Shown: positions 46,650 to 56,287, numbered from the stretch's first letter. The stretch: 64,000 nt of DNA from JACPNO01 sp963825405 (GCA_963825405.1 CAWGTB010000014.1:1-64000), one strand, 5' to 3'. Notes: generated by a model not told the origin, from the sequence alone. Numbers and translations: made by a program.

Positions 46650-48073
46650 ATCATTTTTCCAGTAACGGACTGTCTCGCCGACAGATGCTTTTCCGCGCGG
46701 CCAACGGATTCGGCGGCCTGGCCCTGAGCTATCTGGCGACCAGCGATAGCGCCTTAGCAGCTTCCGCCACATCGCGGGTGATCAATCCCATGGCGGTGCT
46801 GCCGCCGCATTTTACGCCGCGGGCGAAGTCCGTCATTTTTCTTTACATGGACGGCGGACCGAGCCAGATGGACACGTTCGATCCTAAGCCCCGCTTGCTC
46901 GCCGAGCACGGCAAGCCGCTGCCGATGAAGATTCCGGACACGCAGTTCAACGACAACGGCAACATCATGGGCTCGCCGTGGGCGTTTCATCATTATGGGC
47001 AATCGGGTCTGCCGGTGAGCGACCTGTTCCCAAACGTCGCGACGTGCGCCGACGATCTGGCCGTGATTCGGTCGATGGTCTCGGATCATTCCGAGCACAC
47101 TGCGGCAAACTATCTGCTGCATACCGGTTTCGGGCAACAGGGCCGGCCCAGCATGGGAAGCTGGATAACTTACGGCCTCGGCAGCGAAAATCAAAATCTG
47201 CCAGGATTTGTGGTGCTCGACAGCGGCCTGATCCCAGCCGGCGGCATGGACAATTTCGGCGCGGGATTTTTGCCTGCCGCTTATCAGGGCACGCTGTTCC
47301 GCCGTGGGCAGAATCCTATCGCGAACATTGAAGCGCACGAAGCCACTCCCGATATCCAGACGGAAAAACTAGCGTTGCTCAAGACCCTGAATCGCGGCGT
47401 GCTGGACCGGCAAGGCACGGTGAGCGAACTGGACGCGGCCGTCTCTAACTACGAGCTTGCGTTCCGGATGCAATCCGCTGTGCCCGATCTTGCAGATATT
47501 CGCGGCGAATCGCAGGCCACGTTGGAACTTTACGGGATCAACGACAAGGCGACTGAAAATTACGGGCGGCAATGTTTATTGGCGCGGCGGCTGGTCGAGC
47601 GCGGCGTGCGCTTCGTCCAGGCCATCACTCCGTTGATCAAAGGCACGGACCGATGGGACCAGCACGGCAAGTTGGTGCAAGGCCACACCGACAACGCTAA
47701 AGCCACCGACAAGCCTATCGCGGGACTACTGAAAGATTTGAAAGCGCGCGGGCTGCTTTCGGAAACGCTGGTGGTTTGGGGCGGCGAGTTTGGCCGTACG
47801 CCGATGTCGCAAGGCAAAGACGGGCGCGATCACAATCCCTTCGGCTACACGATGTGGATGGCGGGCGGCGGCGTTAAAGGCGGCACAGTCTACGGCGCGA
47901 CCGATGAATACGGCTACTTCGTGGTCGAGAACAAAGTGCACGTCCACGACCTGCACGCGACTATCTTGCACCTGCTGGGGATGGACCACAAGCAGCTCAC
48001 TTACCGCTTCAGCGGCCGCGATATGCGGCTCACCGACGTCTACGGCGAAGTGGTGAAGCCGCTGATCTCGTAG
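46646..48073 (+). CDS. Tat-exported DUF1501 protein
   Basis: The product has 475 residues and starts with a twin-arginine signal (LSRRQMLFRAANGFGG). The mature part has SVIFLYMDGGPSQMDTFDPKP, GSWITYGLGSENQNLPGFVVL and TLVVWGGEFGRTPMSQGKDGRDHNPFGYTMWMAGGGVKGGTVYGATDEYGY. This is the DUF1501 family, related to alkaline-phosphatase/sulfatase-like folds. It overlaps the DUF1549/DUF1553 gene by 4 bases, the normal partner arrangement. The enzymatic activity is not known. Confidence 0.9.
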   Translation: MNHFSSNGLSRRQMLFRAANGFGGLALSYLATSDSALAASATSRVINPMAVLPPHFTPRAKSVIFLYMDGGPSQMDTFDPKPRLLAEHGKPLPMKIPDTQFNDNGNIMGSPWAFHHYGQSGLPVSDLFPNVATCADDLAVIRSMVSDHSEHTAANYLLHTGFGQQGRPSMGSWITYGLGSENQNLPGFVVLDSGLIPAGGMDNFGAGFLPAAYQGTLFRRGQNPIANIEAHEATPDIQTEKLALLKTLNRGVLDRQGTVSELDAAVSNYELAFRMQSAVPDLADIRGESQATLELYGINDKATENYGRQCLLARRLVERGVRFVQAITPLIKGTDRWDQHGKLVQGHTDNAKATDKPIAGLLKDLKARGLLSETLVVWGGEFGRTPMSQGKDGRDHNPFGYTMWMAGGGVKGGTVYGATDEYGYFVVENKVHVHDLHATILHLLGMDHKQLTYRFSGRDMRLTDVYGEVVKPLIS

Positions 48074-48081
48074 GAGGCTCT

Positions 48082-48459
48082 ATGAAGTTCTTGAGTTTCG
48101 TAATCCTGGCCGGCATTGTTTTTGGCGCTGCCGAACCAAAGTACGAGATGACCACGTACACAGTTGGCATGGTTCGCAAAGGTCCCAATTGGACCGCGGA
48201 CGATACTCCGGAAACACGCCGCATCCAGGCCGGGCACATGGCTAACATCCAGAAAATGGCGGCGACGGGTAAACTCATCGTGGCCGGTCCGATGGGTGAA
48301 GATGACGATCTGCGCGGCGTTTTTATTTTCAAAGACACCACTCCGGACCAAGCTCGCGCCATGATGGCGGTGGATCCGGCGGTGCAAGCCGGCCGGTTCA
48401 TACCTGAAGTGCATGCCTGGTACGCAGCCTCCGGACTTAAGGTGAATCCGCCGAAATAA
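48082..48459 (+). CDS. Secreted YCII-like protein
   Basis: The product has 125 residues with a signal peptide (KFLSFVILAGIVFGAAE). The mature domain fits the YCII/EthD-like ferredoxin fold: MTTYTVGMVRKGPNW, QAGHMANIQKMAATGKLIVAGPMGEDDDLRGVFIFKD and DPAVQAGRFIPEVHAWYA. YCII proteins usually carry a His-Asp pair; H and D occur here in AGHMAN and DPAVQ. It starts 8 bp behind the DUF1501 stop and is likely the third gene of the operon. Confidence 0.75.
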   Translation: MKFLSFVILAGIVFGAAEPKYEMTTYTVGMVRKGPNWTADDTPETRRIQAGHMANIQKMAATGKLIVAGPMGEDDDLRGVFIFKDTTPDQARAMMAVDPAVQAGRFIPEVHAWYAASGLKVNPPK

Positions 48460-48462
48460 ACT

Positions 48463-48484
48463 GCAGGTCGGGGACCAGCCCCAC
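48463..48484. repeat. Short intergenic repeat, second copy
   Basis: GCAGGTCGGGGACCAGCCCCAC matches the hairpin at 714-732 (other strand) with one difference. It again lies exactly in a convergent gap, here between the YCII-like gene and the creatinase-like gene. The element therefore looks dispersed. Confidence 0.5.
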
Positions 48485-49887
48485 TAAGCCATCGTGAAAA
48501 CTTGCCGCGGTGATAGAAGGTACGGCGGCACGATCCCCGGAATATTCGACAGCGGCACAACCTCCTCCGGCACATCAATTCCTAGCTTGTCGATCATGAA
48601 CTTGCGGCGGGCCTGACAGCGCGCCATCATGGCGGGATACTCTGCCGTCAAGCGCGCGCGCAGCGCCGCATCGGCCATGACTACGCCATCCTCGACACGC
48701 GTCGAGAAAAATGTTTTCGACGACGGGATCACATCCACCTGAATGGCCATGCCAGAATGAATCTTCACCTGCGAACCCTGGTAAACCGGTGAGCTCACCC
48801 ATTCGTCCAGATGGATCAGGTGGCCGGCGTTCAAGTAAATTCCGAATTTCTCGAACGGCAGCCGGCGGCGAATCACCTCATCCAATGCCCCGCCCGGCGT
48901 GCCGATCCGCAGTAATCCGAACCATTCACTGATGGCCTCGAAATATGGGCCGGCAAACTGGGCAACGTAATCGCGCGCCTCGGCGGGAAGGTCATCCGGA
49001 CCCGCGGCCACCCAGCCCGCGCGGCAACTGTTGCTGCCCCAATAACAAATGTTGGTCGCAAACGGCCCGCCTCGTAGGATGCGGACACCCACGGGCGACG
49101 CGAGGCCGATGCGGTGCGCACCGGATTTTAGCGTCATGTGGCATCCCTGCGGCTCGCCGTTGTATTCGGCCAGCCTGGCAAGATCGTGATCCAGGATGCC
49201 CTCGCGCAGGCCAAAGATCATGCGCTTCAAGCCTTCCGACGCAAGTATGTTGGTGTATTCGAAGTAGGCGATTTCAGACGGCGAGCAGAATGTGCGCAGG
49301 CCGCGATCCGGCTCCATGAAAATTGCGGTGGCATTCACTACGCGCTCCGCGGCAGCCAACTCGCGCAGCGTATCCACCATGTAGGCTGGAATCTCGATCG
49401 CACGCGCGCCCAGCGTATGTTCCTGTTGCGAGAAATATTTCCAGCCGGCGCAGCCGACCTGCGACGCCGCGCCTATGCCCTCATCGCGAAAAATATCCTG
49501 CAACTGCCGGCTGCTTTCGCGCGGCTGGTCGAGCAATGAAAACGGCTGAAAACGCTCACTGCGCAGCTTACCGTTCACCCAGAGCGGGCTGATCTTAAGA
49601 TACCCTTCGCATTCGTTGCCCACGACGATCAACGGCACGGCGCGCGTGCCTAGGATCAGCATGGCCTCCTCGAAGCGCGGTTCGAATCCAGTCAAATACG
49701 CCAGGTTGGCAAAGTGTTCGCGGTCGGCATAAACCACCAGATGAGTGAGGCCGCGCTCCGCCATCGCCGCGCGGGCGGCCATGATGCGCGCCTCGAATTC
49801 TTCCCACGGAGCCGACTGCGGACGCTCACACTCACCAAATACCGGCCAATCCATTTCAACGAGCTTATGTTTGCGCATTCGGTTCAT
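48484..49887 (-). CDS. Creatinase/M24-like protein with missing metal ligands
   Basis: The product has about 467 residues. The N-terminal half matches the creatinase/prolidase N domain (RIMAARAAMAERGLTHLVVYADREHFANLAYLTGFEPRFEEAMLI). The C-terminal half follows the pita-bread fold of M24 peptidases. However, the two metal-binding Asp (usual D-x-G...G-Y-x-x-D-x-T-R) are replaced by NICYWGSNSCRAGWV. The His is kept (GHLIHLDEW), one Glu is Asp (SGMAIQVDVIP) and the last Glu is kept (RVEDGVVM). A non-peptidase hydrolase or creatinase-like role is therefore likely. I chose ATG 49887; GTG 49908 is also in frame. Confidence 0.75.
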   Translation of the reverse strand: MNRMRKHKLVEMDWPVFGECERPQSAPWEEFEARIMAARAAMAERGLTHLVVYADREHFANLAYLTGFEPRFEEAMLILGTRAVPLIVVGNECEGYLKISPLWVNGKLRSERFQPFSLLDQPRESSRQLQDIFRDEGIGAASQVGCAGWKYFSQQEHTLGARAIEIPAYMVDTLRELAAAERVVNATAIFMEPDRGLRTFCSPSEIAYFEYTNILASEGLKRMIFGLREGILDHDLARLAEYNGEPQGCHMTLKSGAHRIGLASPVGVRILRGGPFATNICYWGSNSCRAGWVAAGPDDLPAEARDYVAQFAGPYFEAISEWFGLLRIGTPGGALDEVIRRRLPFEKFGIYLNAGHLIHLDEWVSSPVYQGSQVKIHSGMAIQVDVIPSSKTFFSTRVEDGVVMADAALRARLTAEYPAMMARCQARRKFMIDKLGIDVPEEVVPLSNIPGIVPPYLLSPRQVFTMA

Positions 49888-49897
49888 TCTGCCATGG

Positions 49898-49903
49898 TAT
49901 GCT
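49898..49903 (+). promoter_or_regulatory. -10-like hexamer TATGCT before the DUF1080 gene
   Basis: TATGCT ends 7 bases before ATG 49911, so transcription would begin at or next to the start codon. Confidence 0.38.
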
Positions 49904-49910
49904 TCCACAA

Positions 49911-50640
49911 ATGAAAATTTTCACAGTTATGCTGGCGCTGCTTCTGGGCGTGCTGGCCGGTTTCGGCCAGGCGCAGCAGTCCGATGGACCGCAACCGCGG
50001 TACGTCGCTCCAGGCGATGCCTCGCATCCGCCCGCCGACGCCATTTCCCTGTTCAACGGGCACGACATGTCCGGCTGGGCAACCCGCGACGGCAAGCCTG
50101 TGGGCTGCAAAGTCGAAAAGGCGGTGATCGTTTGCACCAGCGGTGTAGGCGATATGTACACCACGCAAAAATTTAGAAGCGCACAGATTCATCTGGAGTT
50201 TTCCCCGCCGTCGATGCCGGATCAGCATGGGCAACTGCGCGGCAACAGCGGCGTCTACATCCAGAGCCATTACGAAATTCAGATTCTCGACTCTTACCAG
50301 AATCCGACGTACGCTAACGGTTCACTCGGCGCTGTATACGGGCAGGCTGCACCGTTGGTGAACGCCGCCCGGCCGCCCGGTGAATGGCAGACCTACGACA
50401 TCGTTTTCCACGCCCCGCAATGCGACGCCGCCGGCGCGGTTACCGCCAAGGGTACGGTCACCGTGATTGCTCAATGACGTGCTGGTGCAGGACCACGTGA
50501 CGATCAATGACACCAAGGGCGGCTGCGGTCTTCAACCGCTCATGTTGCAGGATCACAGCGGATTCAAAGGTGCGCCGGTTACGCATATGCGCTTCCGCAA
50601 CCTGTGGCTGCGGCCTCTCGATGACGGTCCGACAAAATGA
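49911..50640 (+). CDS. Secreted DUF1080 (3-keto-disaccharide hydrolase-like) protein (one frame-break)
   Basis: One extra A near 50466 hides the last 58 residues; reading through gives about 242 residues. A signal peptide (IFTVMLALLLGVLAGFGQAQQ) leads into ISLFNGHDMSGW, the DUF1080 opening, followed by SAQIHLEFSPPS, GNSGVYIQSHYEIQILDSY and VTHMRFRNLWLRPL. These jelly-roll domains are concanavalin-like; some cleave 3-keto-glycosides. The restored stop overlaps the amidohydrolase start (ATGA), which supports the corrected frame. Confidence 0.85.
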
Positions 50641-52328
50641 GACCTTCGCTCATTGTTAGCCTCTGCCTGGCCAGTTCTGCTTGGGGACAGAAGCCGGCCG
50701 ATCTTGTTCTGCGCAATGGCAAGATCGTCACCGTTGAATCTGCCAAGCCCGAGGCGCAGGCCCTTGCCATTTCCGGCGGGGTGATTGTCGCGCTGGGCAG
50801 CGATAAGGAGATTCAAAAATACCAGGGAGCATCCACCAAGGTGATCGACTTGGGCGGGAAGCTCGCCATCCCCGGATTCATTGAGGGTCATGGGCACTTC
50901 AGCGGCATCGGTCAGGCGAAACTCAGTCTGGATTGCCGCGACGCCGCGACTTGGGACGTGATCGTGGCCAAGGTCGCCGACGCGGCCAAGAAAGCCAAAC
51001 CGGGGCAATGGATCATCGGCCGCGGCTGGCATCAGAAGGATTGGAACCCCGCGCCTTCGCCCAATGTGGAGGGATTCCCGGTTCACAAATCGCTGAGCGA
51101 TGTTTCGCCGCAAAATCCGGTGTTCCTCACCCATTCGAGCGGCCACGCTGCATTCGTCAATGCCGCGGCGATGAAGGCCGCCGGGATCGACCGCAGCACT
51201 CCCGCGCCCCCTGGCGGCGACATTCTCAAAGACGCCGACGGCAACCCGACCGGCCTGCTGCGCGAGACGGCACAGGGCCTGGTGCGAAAGGCGATGGAGA
51301 CGGCGCGCAATCAACGCACGGCAGAAGATCTCGAAGCCGAGCAGCAGAAAATTATCGATCTGTCGGTGGAAGAATGTATTCGCAAAGGCATTACCAGTTT
51401 CCAGGATGCAGGCTCGCCGCCCGAATTCATTCAAGCGCTGAAGAAGCGCGTGGATGAAGGCCGCATGCCGCTGCGGATGTGGGTGATGGTTTCGGCCTCG
51501 AACAGCGTCCTCGAAACCAAGCTGGCGTCATTGAAGCTGATCAATTTCGGCGACAATCGCCTCACCGTGCGGGCCATCAAGAAGGTGATGGACGGCGCGC
51601 TAGGGTCGCGCGGCGCATGGTTTCTCGAGCCGTATTCCGATTCGCCCGGCAGCACGGGCCTCGCCACGACACCGGTTCCCGAGATCGCAAAGACCGCTGA
51701 GTTGGCTATCGCTAACGGCTTTCAGCTTTGCGTGCATGCCATCGGCGACCGCGCCAATCGCGAAGTGTTGAACATCTACGAGAAGACATTTAAGGAACAT
51801 CCCGATCAGAAGAATCTGCGCTGGCGCGTCGAGCATGCCCAGCACATCAATACCGCTGATATTCCGCGGTTCGGCAAGCTGGGAGTAATCGCGTCGATGG
51901 AAGCAATTCATTGCACCTCCGATGCGCCGTTCGTGATTGCACGCCTGGGGCCGAAGCGCGCTGAAGAGGGCGCGTACGTGTGGCAAAAGCTCATGAAGTC
52001 CGGCGCGGTGGTGACCAACGGCACCGATGCGCCTGTTGAAGACGTGAGCGCGATTGCTTCCTACTATGCGTCGGTGAGCCGCAAGGTTAAGGATGGCTCG
52101 GTATTCTATCCCGACCAGCGCATGAGCCGGCTAGAAGCTTTGAAGGCTTACACCTGGAACAATGCCTATGCGGCGTTCGAGGAAGACATGAAGGGCTCGC
52201 TAAAACCTGGCAAGCTCGCCGATATCACGGTGCTGTCAAAGGACATCATGACCGTGGCAGAGGACGAAATTCCGTCGACGCAGGTTCTGTATACGATCGT
52301 CGGCGGGAAGATTGCTTATCAGCGGTAG
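50637..52328 (+). CDS. Secreted amidohydrolase (amidohydrolase_3/YtcJ-like)
   Basis: The product has 563 residues with a signal peptide (RPSLIVSLCLASSAWGQ). The metal site begins with HxH in FIEGHGHFSGIG. Further family blocks are GQWIIGRGWHQKDWNP, HSSGHAAFVNAAAM, RWRVEHAQHINTADIPRFGKLGVIASMEAIHCTSDAPF and GTDAPVEDVSAIASYYASV. The composite beta domain returns at the C-terminus (GKLADITVLSKDIMTV). Such enzymes hydrolyse N-acyl or formyl bonds; the substrate is open. It is coupled to the DUF1080 gene by a 4-base overlap. Confidence 0.87.
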   Translation: MRPSLIVSLCLASSAWGQKPADLVLRNGKIVTVESAKPEAQALAISGGVIVALGSDKEIQKYQGASTKVIDLGGKLAIPGFIEGHGHFSGIGQAKLSLDCRDAATWDVIVAKVADAAKKAKPGQWIIGRGWHQKDWNPAPSPNVEGFPVHKSLSDVSPQNPVFLTHSSGHAAFVNAAAMKAAGIDRSTPAPPGGDILKDADGNPTGLLRETAQGLVRKAMETARNQRTAEDLEAEQQKIIDLSVEECIRKGITSFQDAGSPPEFIQALKKRVDEGRMPLRMWVMVSASNSVLETKLASLKLINFGDNRLTVRAIKKVMDGALGSRGAWFLEPYSDSPGSTGLATTPVPEIAKTAELAIANGFQLCVHAIGDRANREVLNIYEKTFKEHPDQKNLRWRVEHAQHINTADIPRFGKLGVIASMEAIHCTSDAPFVIARLGPKRAEEGAYVWQKLMKSGAVVTNGTDAPVEDVSAIASYYASVSRKVKDGSVFYPDQRMSRLEALKAYTWNNAYAAFEEDMKGSLKPGKLADITVLSKDIMTVAEDEIPSTQVLYTIVGGKIAYQR

Positions 52329-52334
52329 GCGGGG

Positions 52335-52661
52335 TTAGTGGCCTCTGGAGTGGCCGTTACCGCCCTTTCGCATCGAATCCAGGAAAGCGCGGAGACTGGC
52401 TTCGGTACGCTGCTGCGCCTCGATCAAGGCGTTTAACTTTTCGTCGCCCTCCTGATTCAGCCGCCTCAGCTTGGCAATCTCTTTCATGCCAATATGCACC
52501 AACTTTTCAAAACCTCGCATCCGCTTGTCGAATCGGGCATCCGACTGGACCATACGAGCCTCTGCTCGGTCCATGCGTGCATCCGCACCCGCCTGGCTCT
52601 TAGCGACTCCATCCAGGATCGCCTCGATACGCTCAAACCGTTCGCGAACGGCTGTTTCCAT
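52335..52661 (-). CDS. Short coiled-coil protein of unknown function
   Basis: The product has 108 residues and is almost entirely helical and charged, with heptad-like repeats (RFERIEAILDGVAKSQAGADARMDRAEARM, LRRLNQEGDEKLNALIEAQQRTEASLRAFLDSM). It ends in a Gly/His-rich tail. It has no signal or membrane segment. Proteins of this type are frequent in Acidobacteria as hypothetical coiled-coil proteins. It lies between two plus-strand genes on the opposite strand. Confidence 0.6.
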   Translation of the reverse strand: METAVRERFERIEAILDGVAKSQAGADARMDRAEARMVQSDARFDKRMRGFEKLVHIGMKEIAKLRRLNQEGDEKLNALIEAQQRTEASLRAFLDSMRKGGNGHSRGH

Positions 52662-52707
52662 ATGGCTTCAGTCTAACACCGGCCCAACATGCGTCCATCC
52701 AGCCGGA

Positions 52708-52713
52708 TATAAT
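52708..52713 (+). promoter_or_regulatory. -10 box TATAAT before the first penicillin-acylase-like gene
   Basis: TATAAT overlaps an in-frame ATG at 52712, so that ATG cannot be the start. The next ATG (52730) opens a signal peptide and lies 16 bases after the box, giving a leader of roughly 10 bases. Confidence 0.45.
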
Positions 52714-52729
52714 GCATTCACTCAACTTT

Positions 52730-54799
52730 ATGCGCAAATTTGCTTTGGTGCTGCTCCTGCCTTTTTGCCTCCTTGCTGCCGATTCTCGAGGCACCGAAAT
52801 TCTCTGGGACAAATTCGGCGTCGCCCATGTTTACGCTCCCAACGCCGAGGGCCTGTTCTTCGGCTACGGCTATGCGCAAATGCAAAGTCACGGCAACTTG
52901 ATCCTGAAACTCTACGGTGAATCGCGCGGCAAAGCGGCGGAATATTGGGGCGAGAAGAATCTGGCGCTCGACCGCTGGGTGCAGCTTAACGGTGTCCCGG
53001 AACGCGGCCTGGCCTGGTACAACCAGCAGACGCCCGAGTTCCGCGGCTATCTCGATTCCTTCGCGGCGGGGATGAATGAGTACGCGCGGCGTCATCCGGA
53101 AATGCTGGACGCTGACCGGAAGCGCGTCCTTCCCATCACTGGCGCCGATCCGCTCATCCACGTTCACCGCATCGTTCACTTCAGCTATTTGACGTCCATG
53201 GCGCGCGTCATCACCACCGCCACGGGAAAACCTCCGGTTGACGGACTGGAGTCGAACGCCTGGGCCATCGCACCCGCAAAATCGGCCAGCGGCAAGACCA
53301 TGATGGTCATGAACCCGCACCTGCCGTGGCGCGATTGGTTCACCTATTACGAAACTCATTTGAACGCACCCGGAATAAATCTGTACGGAGCGAGCCAGAT
53401 CGGATTTCCAGTTTTGCGCTTCGTGTTTAGCGATTACCTGGGCTTCACGCAAACCGTCAATAGCATCGATGCCAACGATCTTTACCGCCTCACCCTGCAA
53501 GACGGCGGCTATTTGTTCGATGGCAAGGTGCGCCAGTTCTCGACGGAGGAGAAAATTCTCAAAGTACGACAGGCGGACGGTTCCATGCGCGAAGAGAAGC
53601 TGCAAATCCGCAAGTCGGTACACGGGCCGGTGGTTTGGGACAAAGACGGCAGGGTTCTCGCCCAGCGCACGGCCGGCCTCGACCGGCCATTTCTTCTGGA
53701 ACAGTACTGGAAAATGGCGATCGCGCATACGTTTGTCGAGTATCAGACTCAACTGAAGCGTTTGGAGGTGCCCACGTTCAATATCACTTATGGCGATCGT
53801 GACGGCCACGTGATGTACATGTTCAACGGCACGCTGCCCAAGCGCCCGAAAGGCGATGTCAAATTCTGGGACGGCATCGTCCCCGGCGATACTTCGGAAA
53901 CCATGTGGACGGGTATTCATTCTTACGATGAGCTGCCGAAGGTTATCGATCCGCCTACCGGATGGGTCCAAAACACCAACGACCCGCCGTGGACCGGAAC
54001 ATTTCCCATGGTTCTTGATCCGGCGAAATTCCCGGCTTACACCTCGGGCCGCCAAATCTCCTTCCGCTCGATGCGCTCCATTCGCATGCTGTCGGAAGCG
54101 CAGAAGATCAGCTATGACGATCTGATTCGCTTGAAGCACTCGACCCGTCTTGAACTCGCCGACCGTATTGTTGACGATCTGGTGTCCGCCGCCGAGCAGC
54201 ACGGTTCGGACATCGCCAAGCGGGCGGCTGTAGTTCTGAAGAACTGGGACCGCCAGGCAGAGAACACGAGCCGGGGAACTCTGCTGTTCCAGGAATGGGC
54301 GCGAAAGTTTATGGGACCGCTGTTCGACTCCTGGAAAGGCTTCGCTGTTGAGTTCGATCTGGCGCAACCCTTGACTACGCCGCGCGGCTTGAAAGATCCT
54401 GCGGCCGCTGCCATGATGCTCGAGCAGGCGGCAATCGAAGTGGAGAAGCAGTACGGCTCGCTTGACGCCGCATGGGGTGACTTCCGAAGATTTCGCCACG
54501 GCGCGGTTGACCTGCCCGCCAACGGCGCTACCGGGGGCCTGGGAGCATTTCGCGTGTTCACCTATGGGCCGGCAAAAGATATCAAGCCGGCGGCCGTCTT
54601 CGGCGACACTTTCGTCGCATGCGTCGAGTTCTCCAGCCCGCCGCACGCGCAGGTTCTGGTCAGCTATGGAAATTCGTCACAGCCAGGATCGCCGCATGCC
54701 GACGATCAACTGCCGTTCCTGAGCCGCAAGCAATTGCGAACCGCGTGGCGCGAGCGCAAGGACGTCGAAGCCAATCTCGAAAGCCGCGACAAGTTCTAG
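52730..54799 (+). CDS. Penicillin-acylase-family N-terminal-nucleophile hydrolase (AHL acylase-like), copy 1
   Basis: The product has 689 residues and a signal peptide (RKFALVLLLPFCLLAADS). Family members are made as one chain and cut before a Ser (or Thr/Cys) that becomes the nucleophile. Here the site is GLESNAWAIAPAKSASGKTMMVMNPHLPW, Ser at about residue 175. The usual Gly before Ser is Glu. The N-terminal alpha region holds ILWDKFGVAHVYA and GYGYAQMQSHGNLI. Substrates known for relatives include N-acyl-homoserine lactones. It shares strong similarity with copy 2 at 56288, which lies on the other strand beyond the ATPase gene. Confidence 0.87.
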   Translation: MRKFALVLLLPFCLLAADSRGTEILWDKFGVAHVYAPNAEGLFFGYGYAQMQSHGNLILKLYGESRGKAAEYWGEKNLALDRWVQLNGVPERGLAWYNQQTPEFRGYLDSFAAGMNEYARRHPEMLDADRKRVLPITGADPLIHVHRIVHFSYLTSMARVITTATGKPPVDGLESNAWAIAPAKSASGKTMMVMNPHLPWRDWFTYYETHLNAPGINLYGASQIGFPVLRFVFSDYLGFTQTVNSIDANDLYRLTLQDGGYLFDGKVRQFSTEEKILKVRQADGSMREEKLQIRKSVHGPVVWDKDGRVLAQRTAGLDRPFLLEQYWKMAIAHTFVEYQTQLKRLEVPTFNITYGDRDGHVMYMFNGTLPKRPKGDVKFWDGIVPGDTSETMWTGIHSYDELPKVIDPPTGWVQNTNDPPWTGTFPMVLDPAKFPAYTSGRQISFRSMRSIRMLSEAQKISYDDLIRLKHSTRLELADRIVDDLVSAAEQHGSDIAKRAAVVLKNWDRQAENTSRGTLLFQEWARKFMGPLFDSWKGFAVEFDLAQPLTTPRGLKDPAAAAMMLEQAAIEVEKQYGSLDAAWGDFRRFRHGAVDLPANGATGGLGAFRVFTYGPAKDIKPAAVFGDTFVACVEFSSPPHAQVLVSYGNSSQPGSPHADDQLPFLSRKQLRTAWRERKDVEANLESRDKF

Positions 54800-54804
54800 C
54801 CGGA

Positions 54805-56287
54805 TCAATTGGGCGATGCGCGCACAGCGCGCTCGAACGCCCAGTCGCGAATGTGATTGATCTGTTCCTTCATGGTGCGCGAGAGCGGGACGATCTTCAC
54901 GGCGACAGTGATCAGATCCTGCTGGGCGATCGTCGGTGTCGGCGAGCCGCGCCTTGGTCAAGGCCGATATCACGCACTGTTCGATCTCGGCGCCGGTCCA
55001 GCCGATCGTGAACTTCGTCAGTTGCGATAAGTCGAATCGCGCCGGATCCACGCCGCGATTGGCAAGATGAATCTTGAAAATCTCGATGCGTTCGTCATCT
55101 AACGGCAAATCGACAAAGAACACCTCGTCGAAACGTCCCTTGCGAATCATTTCCGCAGGGAGCAGATCGATGCGGTTGGCCGTGGCGGCGACGAAGAGCC
55201 CGCGAGTCTTCTCCTGCATCCAGGTGAGGAAGAACGCGAAAATTCGACCCTGCTCGCCGCTGGTCTCGGTGGCGGTGATTCCCATCTCGATTTCGTCGAA
55301 CCACAGAACCGCGGGCGCCATGTCCTCCATCATTTTGCAGGCTTCGACAAATGCGCCTTCCGGTTTCCCGTGGCGGCCGGAGAAGATCTCGATCATGTCG
55401 ATGCGATAAAGCGGAAGTTGAAAATGGGAGGCGATGGCTTTGACCGAAAGGCTCTTGCCGCATCCGGGAATACCCATGATGAGCACTCCTTTGGGCACGA
55501 TTTCGGCGGACAGGCTGTCGCGCATTTCAAACAGCTTGCGGCGCTCCAGCAGCCACTTCTTGAGACCCTCCAGGCCTCCGATCTCGGCGAGATCCTGGCT
55601 GTCGGCAATGAACTCGATGACGCCGCTGCGATTGACCAGCAGCCGTTTCTCTTCGAGCAGCGACGGCAATGAAGCGGCTCCAAGAGTCCGCCCGCCGGCG
55701 AGCGCGCGCCGCAGCGCATAGCGCGTTTCGTCCAGTGTTAGCCCTTGCAGAACTCGAGCCAACTGGGTGAACGTTTCATCGCTGGTACCGCTGCCCGGCG
55801 CGATGAGATTGGTCTCGTCCCGCAGAAACTCCGCCAGCTCTATGACATCGGGAGGCCGCAGATCAATAAACATCATGCTGCGCTCGATCTCTTCGGGAAT
55901 GTAGCGGACTGCGGAAGTGATGACGACGAACTTTCGCTTGTCGAGGCAACTATCGTAAACGTCGCGCAGGCGCCGTCGGACGTCGGAAGATTCCCGCAGC
56001 GGTTCGTGGAAATCCTTGAGGTGAAAAATGGCGGGTTCTTTGTGGGCAATGATGAAATCGAGGGCTGCGCGAGGCAACGCGGTTCCGGTTTCCGGCGCCT
56101 GATCCTCCCGGTTCATGCCCTCGGTGAGGCTCCATTTCCAAACCGGCACAGGCGGATGCAACCCCAATCCGACGTCAGTCAGCAGCCTGCCGACGCGTTG
56201 CTCTTCGCCCGAACGAATGTAAGTGAGAGGCCGTCCCGATTCAAAAATTTCGCGGATCGTTTTGGCCGCGCGGCTCTCTGCCGGCAT
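54805..56287 (-). CDS. Ycf46-like AAA+ ATPase (one frame-break near the C-terminus)
   Basis: Removing one extra C near 54925 gives about 493 residues ending ...FERAVRASPN. The N-terminal half (about 1-200) resembles the Ycf46 N domain (ESGRPLTYIRSGEEQRV, FHLKDFHEPL, FVVITSAVRYIPEEIER). The AAA+ domain has Walker A MGIPGCGKSLSVKAIA, Walker B AVLWFDEIEMG, sensor 1 FVAATANRIDLLPAE and an Arg finger region in RKGRFDEVFFVDLP. Ycf46 proteins are AAA ATPases of unclear function in cyanobacteria and plastids. The start directly follows the copy-2 acylase stop (TAGATG), and the two genes are probably co-transcribed. Confidence 0.85.

Noticed and set aside
52718..54646. A 642-codon open frame antisense to acylase copy 1
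   Set aside because: It mirrors the codon structure of the real gene, has no family motif and spans the coding strand's signal peptide and active site. Long antisense frames are common at this GC content.
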